Made by a program: the position numbers and the translations under genes. 13,009 nucleotides of DNA from DATFAS01 sp035254305 (lineage in GTDB: Bacteria; Bacillota; Bacilli; Aneurinibacillales; RAOX-1), in contig DATFAS010000001.1 in the NCBI GenBank assembly GCA_035254305.1, positions 1-13,009 of the forward strand. Direction: 5' to 3'. A model generated the notes under the pieces. That model saw nothing but the letters and a program-made list of their open reading frames with translations. It was not told the DNA's origin and did not search any database. Below, in pieces: positions 6,928 to 11,264 of this stretch (position 1 is its first letter; the number at the start of each line of letters is the position of its first letter).

Positions 6928-7173
6928 TTAAACCATTTGGTTCATCATGGCTTGTTTATAATGAATGAATTCTTGGGATCGAAGTTTTATGATCTCGATT
7001 GAAATTAAATGAGCAATTGCATCAAAATTTAATAATGGTAAAGTGATAGTAGTTTTGTATGGAATACTTACACTATACAATGTACAATGATATCTCTTGT
7101 CTTCAATGACAACATCCTTATAATACGGATACTCACAATGAGCAAAGACTTCTCTTAGATCGACAATCGCCAT
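6928..7173 (-). CDS. Small hypothetical protein, 81 residues
   Basis: I do not recognise this protein. It is cytoplasmic by composition, with no signal or membrane segment, and has two cysteines (CEY, HCTLY). A beta-rich first half alternates charged and hydrophobic residues (DVVIEDKRYHCTLYSV), followed by a helical second half (DAIAHLISIEIIKLRS). The ATG lies 12 nt after a purine run GGGGG, which is distant, with a weaker GAAG closer in, so the start is reasonable but not certain. It has no close operon partner. The nearest downstream hairpin has its U-tract on the other strand. Confidence 0.6.
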   Translation of the reverse strand: MAIVDLREVFAHCEYPYYKDVVIEDKRYHCTLYSVSIPYKTTITLPLLNFDAIAHLISIEIIKLRSQEFIHYKQAMMNQMV

Positions 7174-7381
7174 GTTTCTTCATATCCCCCCTATATTCAT
7201 CTCTTATCCTTCTCAGGAAACCAATTGTCTCCACTATACTGCTACCTCTGATTATTATCCATTGATTTTATAAATAAATGAAGACCTATTTGTTTAAAAA
7301 CTGTAACATTCCACTCATACCAACCCCCAAAATTAATGCCATAATATAAATGTATCAACCCCTATTAATAGAACCTTGAAC

Positions 7382-7414
7382 GACTTGCTATCGACTTATC
7401 GCAAGTCCTCTTTT
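7382..7414 (+). terminator. Possible orphan plus-strand terminator
   Basis: GACTTGC (7382-7388) and GCAAGTC (7401-7407) form a 7-bp stem with a 12-base loop, followed by CTCTTTTC. No gene precedes it on this strand. It could end a small RNA. Confidence 0.4.
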
Positions 7415-7555
7415 CTTTTCTACCCCTTTTATTTTACTCCTCCCTATACCTTAATTTTTCAGATAACCAGAATAAGTCTATTGTAAAGAGAGAAATAATA
7501 AGGAAATTCTCATTGAATTCTAATCTTCCCCATTTATTCTATGCCTGGACTAAGC

Positions 7556-7590
7556 TCACCCAATCAGTAGTAAATAATGGGTGATTTTTA
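7556..7590 (+). terminator. Hairpin terminator just upstream of the NlpC/P60 promoter
   Basis: TCACCCA (7556-7562) pairs with TGGGTGA (7578-7584), followed by TTTTTA on the plus strand. It may insulate the NlpC/P60 gene, end a small upstream RNA, or act as an attenuator if transcription starts further upstream. Confidence 0.55.
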
Positions 7591-7592
7591 TT

Positions 7593-7601
7593 TGTTATAC
7601 T
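7593..7601 (+). promoter_or_regulatory. Extended -10 promoter of the NlpC/P60 gene
   Basis: TGT precedes TATACT, a 5/6 -10 with the TGN extension. No clear -35 is seen (AATAAT at 17-bp spacing). The predicted start is near 7608, about 40 nt before the ATG. Confidence 0.45.
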
Positions 7602-7647
7602 TGCCTTAAAGGTTAATCCACCGAAAAATATGCAAAGGAGTAAGCAA

Positions 7648-8547
7648 ATGATAAACCTTAGAAGTCTCAGCAAAAAAAAATTACTTAACATCACTTTGGG
7701 TCTAGGCGTTGCTTTTTCCGCAGCAATTGGGGTAACACCTTCACAAGTTTATGCTGCATCCACTACGACTTCGTCATCGAACTCTATTATCTCCTTTGGA
7801 GAAAAGTACATGGGAACCCCTTATCAATACGGAGCAACATCAGGGAATCCTCAATCCTTTGATTGCTCTTCATTTGTACAATATGTATTTAATGAGAATG
7901 GAATTTCCTTACCAAGGGACTCAAGACAGCAATCCAACACTGGTACTTATGTAGCAAGAAATGACCTCCAACCGGGAGATTTGATTTTCTTTTATTCCCC
8001 TATTCATCATGTAGCGATTTATATTGGGAATGGCCAAATCCTGCATACCTATGGTAAACCAGGAGTAACCATCTCTAACTTGAACTCAGGCTGGTGGAGT
8101 AGTCATTATACAACAGCACGCCGAGTAATCCCAACTTCCTCAAGCACAGTTGGACAAGCTCCAACTAGCCAACCTGTATCTTCAACACAACCGGTGCCAA
8201 GTAAGCAGGCAAATGCAAACACAGGTACAAGTAATCATTTCACACTTGTTGCGAATGCAGGGAAAGAATTAAACAACGTTGAATCTCTACTTAAGCAAAA
8301 TGGGTATAACACCTACACGAATCCAACAGATTGGTTCAAATTAGGACAAACTATATCTTCAAGCAATGTAAAAAAGGGTGATGTTCTCTTTTTCTCTACC
8401 ACCGGCGATAAAAGCACCATTGAACATGTTGGTGTCTATCTCGGATCTGGGAATGTACTTGTAAAGAGTGGAACATCTAGTAAAACTTATTCGTTATCTA
8501 GTAAAGTCGTTCAAAACGCATTTGTTATAGCGAAACGATACAATTAA
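7648..8547 (+). CDS. Secreted NlpC/P60 peptidoglycan endopeptidase with a degenerate second domain
   Basis: The predicted 299-residue exported protein has a Sec signal peptide cleaved after VYA (about 36), then an NlpC/P60 cysteine peptidase domain (about 45-162) of the kind that cuts D-Glu to diamino-acid bonds in stem peptides. Catalytic C73 lies in FDCSSF, with H121 in HHVAIYIG and third-residue candidate H133 in ILHT. A Ser/Thr/Gln/Pro linker (164-196) leads to a second region (197-299) that repeats the back half of the fold, with GDVLFF (244-249) and HVGVYLG (260-266), but lacks the FDCSS-type cysteine. It is therefore probably inactive and may bind the wall or regulate the first domain. 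ATG 7648 is chosen because AAAGGAG lies 7 nt upstream; the in-frame ATG 18 bp earlier has no ribosome site. It is a single-gene unit with a strong terminator. Confidence 0.93.
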   Translation: MINLRSLSKKKLLNITLGLGVAFSAAIGVTPSQVYAASTTTSSSNSIISFGEKYMGTPYQYGATSGNPQSFDCSSFVQYVFNENGISLPRDSRQQSNTGTYVARNDLQPGDLIFFYSPIHHVAIYIGNGQILHTYGKPGVTISNLNSGWWSSHYTTARRVIPTSSSTVGQAPTSQPVSSTQPVPSKQANANTGTSNHFTLVANAGKELNNVESLLKQNGYNTYTNPTDWFKLGQTISSSNVKKGDVLFFSTTGDKSTIEHVGVYLGSGNVLVKSGTSSKTYSLSSKVVQNAFVIAKRYN

Positions 8548-8554
8548 TTACATG

Positions 8555-8588
8555 AAGTCTTGCCCGTTCTTATCGGCAAGACTTTTTT
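8555..8588 (+). terminator. Terminator of the NlpC/P60 gene
   Basis: A perfect 10-bp stem, AAGTCTTGCC with GGCAAGACTT, is followed by TTTT immediately after the gene. Confidence 0.9.
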
Positions 8589-8610
8589 CAAACCGTTTCT
8601 TCACATTTCC

Positions 8611-8624
8611 TTGATCTATATCAA
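8611..8624. promoter_or_regulatory. FNR-type site upstream of the DUF2249 gene
   Basis: TTGAT-CTAT-ATCAA is an exact match to the classical FNR/ANR consensus TTGAT-N4-ATCAA. Flanking CC and GG extend the arms to a perfect 7 bp each. Its centre (8617.5) lies about 40 bp before the start predicted from TATAAA at 8645-8650, which is the class II activator position. Together these suggest activation by an FNR/CRP-family regulator. Confidence 0.7.
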
Positions 8625-8644
8625 GGATTATTCCTGAAAGCTAC

Positions 8645-8650
8645 TATAAA
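8645..8650 (+). promoter_or_regulatory. -10 element of the DUF2249 gene
   Basis: TATAAA matches the -10 consensus 5/6. No -35 hexamer is visible, and the FNR-type palindrome occupies that place, as expected for an activator-dependent promoter. The predicted start is near 8657, about 27 nt before the ATG. Confidence 0.5.
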
Positions 8651-8683
8651 CTATCATTAAATGATTGAGAGGAGATTCATACC

Positions 8684-8929
8684 ATGCTACCTATTGAACA
8701 GGATGGAAACCGTTCCATTATTGACGTAAGAGAACTGATTCTCAACGGAGTTCATCCACGAAATCAAATTATTGAATATGTACGTAATTGCCCAGAAGGA
8801 ACTGTTGTAGAAATCCACCTTCCACATCCTGCTCCACCATTAGTGGGAGCCCTTGAATCTCTTGGACTTATGTGTGTGATGAATGAATTAGAGCCTGGCC
8901 ATTTCCGTGTCCTAACCGTTAAACGATAG
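8684..8929 (+). CDS. DUF2249 (TusA/SirA-like fold) small protein
   Basis: The 81-residue cytoplasmic protein has the DUF2249 layout: IDVREL at the first strand (13-18), a helix beginning HPRNQIIEYV, then PEGTVVEIHLPHPAPPLVGALESLGL and a last strand in EPGHFRVLTV. The family shares the small alpha/beta fold of TusA/SirA proteins and is often found near respiratory, nitrogen-oxide or hemerythrin genes; its biochemical role is not settled. The catalytic cysteine of true TusA is not in its usual N-terminal place; the cysteines here are in RNCPEG and LMCVM. AGAGGAG lies about 9 nt before the ATG. The promoter carries an FNR-type box, which supports a role under low oxygen. It is a single-gene unit with its own terminator. 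Confidence 0.8.
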   Translation: MLPIEQDGNRSIIDVRELILNGVHPRNQIIEYVRNCPEGTVVEIHLPHPAPPLVGALESLGLMCVMNELEPGHFRVLTVKR

Positions 8930-8933
8930 TATA

Positions 8934-8986
8934 AAAGAGGGACCACAAACAATCGATTGATCCGATTATTTGCGGCCCCTCTTTTT
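8934..8986 (+). terminator. Terminator of the DUF2249 gene
   Basis: AAAGAGGG (8934-8941) pairs with CCCTCTTT (8977-8984) and the stem continues inward to CAAA/TTTG with two mismatches. TT follows directly. The A-rich left flank allows some function in the other direction. Confidence 0.8.
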
Positions 8987-9050
8987 CCCTTTTCTCTATT
9001 ATAAGTCTACTTACCCTTAGTGGTGTGAAGATGCTATTGCAATCTAAATT

Positions 9051-9059
9051 TGCTAAAAT
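9051..9059 (+). promoter_or_regulatory. Extended -10 promoter of bshB2
   Basis: TGC precedes TAAAAT, a 5/6 -10 hexamer with the TGN extension. The predicted start is near 9066, about 32 nt before the TTG start codon. No clear -35 is present. Confidence 0.4.
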
Positions 9060-9097
9060 AGAAATTATGTTTCACTAGTTTAGGAGGTGCTTTCGTC

Positions 9098-9757
9098 TTG
9101 TCTGAGCATATTCTTGTGATTTTCCCCCATCCTGATGATGAGGTATTCACTTGTTCCGGGACACTTGCCGGGTACATCCACAAAGGAGTTCCCGTGACTT
9201 ATATTTGCCTTACCTTAGGAGAAATGGGAAGAAATATGGGGAAATCCATCATCGCTAATAGGGAATCCCTACCACAAATTCGTAAAAAAGAACTGCTTAA
9301 TAGCTGTGAGGCTATAGGAATTAAAGATCTTCGACTTTGGGGTCTACGTGATAAAACCGTTGAATTCGAAGATATCGATGGACTAGCCGGAAGGATTGTT
9401 TCAGCTATTGAAGAAATTCAACCTTCTTTAATCATTACCTTCTATCCTGGATATAGTGTTCACCCTGACCATGATGCATGTGGTCTGGCAGTTGTGGAAG
9501 CAGTTAGGAAGCTGCCATCTGTTAAGCGTCCCCCGGTACAAATGGCTGCGTTCTCTAAGAACTGCTATGAGGACCTAGGAAAACCAAATATAGTGAATCC
9601 TGTGGATGAATACATTTCACAAAAAATGACCGCTATGAAAGCTCACCATTCCCAATTTAGTGCAATGGTCGCTACTATGGAGCCGGCCCTCGCCGCGAAG
9701 GACCCAGCTATCACAGAACGTTTAACCAAAGAAAAATTTTGGATCTATAAATTCTAA
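9098..9757 (+). CDS. bshB2: BshB2-type bacillithiol biosynthesis deacetylase
   Basis: This 219-residue cytoplasmic enzyme is of the PIG-L/LmbE zinc deacetylase family. It removes the acetyl group from GlcNAc-malate in bacillithiol synthesis and may also act on bacillithiol conjugates. The zinc site is complete: HPDDE at 11-15 (H11, D14) and HPDHD at 122-126 (H125). The sequence matches the BshB2/YojG branch rather than BshB1, notably TLGEMGRNMG and the AHHSQFSAM segment. The start is TTG at 9098: a perfect AGGAGGTG (9082-9089) stands 8 nt upstream, and MSEHILVIFPHPDDE is the expected N-terminus. No other bsh gene is in the window. It is a single-gene unit. Confidence 0.92.
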   Translation: MSEHILVIFPHPDDEVFTCSGTLAGYIHKGVPVTYICLTLGEMGRNMGKSIIANRESLPQIRKKELLNSCEAIGIKDLRLWGLRDKTVEFEDIDGLAGRIVSAIEEIQPSLIITFYPGYSVHPDHDACGLAVVEAVRKLPSVKRPPVQMAAFSKNCYEDLGKPNIVNPVDEYISQKMTAMKAHHSQFSAMVATMEPALAAKDPAITERLTKEKFWIYKF

Positions 9758-9765
9758 TGATCTAC

Positions 9766-9786
9766 AGGCCAGGTCTCACCTGGCCT
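9766..9786. terminator. Convergent hairpin between bshB2 and the deacetylase gene
   Basis: A perfect 9-bp stem, AGGCCAGGT with ACCTGGCCT, has a 3-base loop. The plus side continues ATTTCC. It lies 8 bp past the bshB2 stop and 22 bp past the minus-strand deacetylase stop. Confidence 0.7.
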
Positions 9787-9808
9787 ATTTCCTTATATCA
9801 ACAAGGAA

Positions 9809-10570
9809 TTAAGGAAACATCCTTTTGAAAGCATTCAAGGACAAACTTCCATTAATCCGTACGCGATGGAGGGTAAGGAGGCCTTGCTTTGGTTCTGCCC
9901 AACCAGGCTTTGTTGTTACTGCATATGAAAATCCGGCATTTTCTACTTCTTGCACCGTTGTTGGTGAATATCGCCCTGCAGGATAAGCAAATGCGGACAC
10001 TGTTTTTCCTAATTTCGCTTCCAACACTTGCTTAGAACCTTCAATTTCTTCATGCTGAACATGCTGTGAAGATTTCTTTAGATCCACATGGTTTTTCGTG
10101 TGTGCTCCAAATTCAATAATCCCTGTGCTTTGCATTTCTTTCATTTGTTCCCAGGTTACTCGTTGCGGCTTATTCACGACATCAGTAATAATAAATATCG
10201 TTGCTTTCATGCGTGTTTGTTTTAGAATAGGAAATCCTTCTCGATAATTATCTTCATAACCATCGTCTAATGTCACAATGATTGGTTTAGCAGGAAGTAC
10301 ACCCCCTCCATACCTCCATTCAAGCTGATCAAAATGAATAGGAGTATATCCTGCTTTCTTTAGATAACTCATTTCCTCTCGAAAACGTTGCGGCAAGATG
10401 ACTAGTTCATTACTTGGATCATTGCCAATTGAATGATACATGAGAATAGGAACTTTCATTTTCTCGCTGGATTGGGTTAGTGCTTCTTGTGTTTTCGGCT
10501 GTGCACTTACATTTGAGAGAGGACAACTTAGAAGAAATCCAACCATTGCCCCTATAAGCCATATTTTCAT
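9809..10570 (-). CDS. Secreted polysaccharide deacetylase (NodB domain, YxkH/IcaB-like)
   Basis: The predicted 253-residue exported carbohydrate esterase family 4 enzyme removes acetyl groups from N-acetylated sugars of peptidoglycan or an exopolysaccharide. The signal region ends near VSA (23); LLS-C16 could alternatively be a poor lipobox. The N-terminal PILMYHSI (41-48) marks the PgaB/IcaB/YxkH branch. The NodB motifs follow: TLDDGYEDN with D102-D103, HTKNH (H157, H161) and AYPAGRY (195-201). The metal-binding Asp-His-His set is complete. Two adjacent ATGs (10573 and 10570) follow AAAGGAG at 2 and 5 nt; the second is chosen for spacing. It is a single-gene unit ending at a convergent hairpin. 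No glycosyltransferase or adhesin operon is nearby, so the substrate is open. Confidence 0.9.
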   Translation of the reverse strand: MKIWLIGAMVGFLLSCPLSNVSAQPKTQEALTQSSEKMKVPILMYHSIGNDPSNELVILPQRFREEMSYLKKAGYTPIHFDQLEWRYGGGVLPAKPIIVTLDDGYEDNYREGFPILKQTRMKATIFIITDVVNKPQRVTWEQMKEMQSTGIIEFGAHTKNHVDLKKSSQHVQHEEIEGSKQVLEAKLGKTVSAFAYPAGRYSPTTVQEVENAGFSYAVTTKPGWAEPKQGLLTLHRVRINGSLSLNAFKRMFP

Positions 10571-10713
10571 CATGACTCCTTTTGAGATGAATTCCAATTG
10601 CTTATGATCATTTTAGGCTCCCCAAATAATGACTAGCATAATTCCTTATTATGAAATTTCCTTGTATAATTACACCTGTGCGGAGAAAAGAAAGTAGTTA
10701 AGAACTTCCCGCC

Positions 10714-10767
10714 AAAAAAGAATAGAGCTTCCCTAAGCCTTTCAGGCTTTTTGGGAGGCCCTATTCT
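10714..10767 (-). terminator. Terminator of the sda-like gene
   Basis: A long imperfect hairpin has outer arms AGAATAG (10719-10725) and CTATTCT (10761-10767), with an inner GCTTCCCTAAGCCT pairing against AGGCTTTTTGGGAGGC around TTC. On the minus strand TTTTTT follows the stem. It overlaps the stop codon of the gene. Confidence 0.85.
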
Positions 10768-10951
10768 AATGATGGTTTGGGATCTCAATCTGAGTAGATG
10801 GATCCTCTGTTTCATTTAAATCGACTTTTAATTTTCTTTTTTGAATTTCGTCATACATGACTTGGGTAAACTCAGGATCCAAGTCATTTAATACAGCTGT
10901 TTTAAACATTTCAACTAATAAATAATCACTAACAGTCGTTTCCCAGAACAT
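10766..10951 (-). CDS. sda: Sda-like sporulation checkpoint protein with an acidic C-terminal tail
   Basis: The 61-residue protein aligns without gaps over residues 7-41 to Bacillus subtilis Sda, as I remember that sequence. Shared positions include S8-D9, L11-L12, E14, L24, F28, E35-I36, R39 and L41. L24 and F28 correspond to Sda L21 and F25, residues in the helical hairpin surface used to bind sporulation kinases. Sda blocks KinA/KinB autophosphorylation and so delays sporulation when replication is disturbed. After the hairpin comes an extra acidic, polar tail (42-61, NETEDPSTQ) not present in the 46-residue B. subtilis protein. The ribosome site is imperfect (AAGGATGGGG, 5-11 nt upstream). 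The gene has its own promoter, a leader of about 180 nt and a CRP/FNR-type site upstream. No DnaA boxes, which control sda in B. subtilis, were found. Family assignment is fairly sure; kinase target and function are inferred. Confidence 0.8.
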   Translation of the reverse strand: MFWETTVSDYLLVEMFKTAVLNDLDPEFTQVMYDEIQKRKLKVDLNETEDPSTQIEIPNHH

Positions 10952-11131
10952 TTCATCCCCATCCTTTTTGGTAGATTTTCTTTATAGGAGTTGAGTACAT
11001 TAGCGCAAGTCCCTCTGCCATTAAATTGCCCATTCGAATAAAAATATCTGATATCTGTCTTAAGTTACATTCTTTCGTTTACTTAACTGAAATATCAGAG
11101 AGGCCGGCGACAATAAGCTCAACTCTCTACA
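10952..11131 (-). promoter_or_regulatory. Long leader of the sda-like gene, able to fold
   Basis: Between the predicted start (near 11131) and the ATG are three nested pairings: 11118-11125 with 10988-10995 (8 bp, GAGTTGAG/CTCAACTC), 11099-11103 with 11012-11016 (5 bp), and 11081-11099 with 11047-11065 (15 of 19 paired). They do not cover the ribosome site directly, which lies about 25-30 nt after the last arm. It matches no riboswitch class I can recognise. The rest of this 313-bp gap (10952-11264) holds the promoter, a palindrome and the ykpA terminator. Confidence 0.45.
10953..11033 (-). CDS. Possible 26-codon upstream frame in the sda leader
   Basis: An ATG frame beginning MGNLMAEGLALMY ends in TGA one base before the sda-like ATG (TGAaATG), an arrangement that allows translational coupling. 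It contains two further in-frame ATGs (at 11021 and 11000). None has a strong ribosome site; the best is GAGGGA about 11 nt before the ATG at 11000. The frame stays open about 16 codons further upstream without a start. It could be a coupling leader peptide, a gene remnant or chance. Confidence 0.2.
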   Translation of the reverse strand: MGNLMAEGLALMYSTPIKKIYQKGWG

Positions 11132-11137
11132 TAATTT

Positions 11138-11166
11138 ATTATACTCAAGGAAGTCCTAACTGCCAG
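11138..11166 (-). promoter_or_regulatory. Sigma-A promoter of the sda-like gene
   Basis: On the minus strand CTGGCA (11161-11166) and a perfect TATAAT (11138-11143) are separated by exactly 17 bp. The -35 matches 4/6. The predicted start is near 11131. Confidence 0.6.
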
Positions 11167-11175
11167 TGAACGAAT

Positions 11176-11191
11176 TGTGAATTATTTCACA
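11176..11191. promoter_or_regulatory. CRP/FNR-type palindrome upstream of the sda-like promoter
   Basis: TGTGA-ATTATT-TCACA is an exact match to the CRP/FNR-type consensus TGTGA-N6-TCACA, the form described for Bacillus Fnr. It ends 9 bp before the -35, with its centre about 52 bp before the predicted start. That is not the usual -41.5 or -61.5, so its regulatory effect is uncertain. Confidence 0.5.
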
Positions 11192-11207
11192 TTCATCTTC
11201 TGCTTAT

Positions 11208-11254
11208 AAAAAAAAGGCTAACCCAATTGGTTTTCAAAATAACCATGAGCAGCC
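11208..11254 (-). terminator. Terminator of ykpA
   Basis: On the minus strand GGCT (11251-11254) and AGCC (11216-11219) close an outer stem holding the inner hairpin GGTTATTTTGAAAACC. An uninterrupted run of eight T follows. It lies about 10 bp past the ykpA stop. Confidence 0.8.
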
Positions 11255-11264
11255 CCACTATCAT

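Larger units (their letters stand above)
7174..7647. other. 474-bp intergenic region between divergent genes
   Basis: No convincing gene is visible. It holds two plus-strand hairpins with T-rich tails (7382-7414 and 7556-7590) and the probable extended -10 promoter of the NlpC/P60 gene (7593-7601). A 23-codon frame from about 7282 has no ribosome site. No cyclic di-AMP aptamer of the ydaO type, which often precedes cell-wall hydrolase genes, was recognised. Confidence 0.5.

Noticed and set aside
7282..7353. 23-codon plus-strand frame beginning MKTYLFK
   Set aside because: It has no ribosome site or promoter, and such length is common by chance in AT-rich intergenic DNA.
7440..7647. Cyclic di-AMP riboswitch or WalR site upstream of the NlpC/P60 gene
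   Set aside because: The ydaO aptamer blocks are absent. Single TGTWAH half-sites occur (such as TGTTAT and TGTAAA), but no direct repeat at 5-bp spacing follows.
10633..10815. 60-codon minus-strand frame overlapping the end of the sda-like gene
   Set aside because: It runs through the terminator hairpin, overlaps the sda-like coding end in another frame and has no ribosome site.
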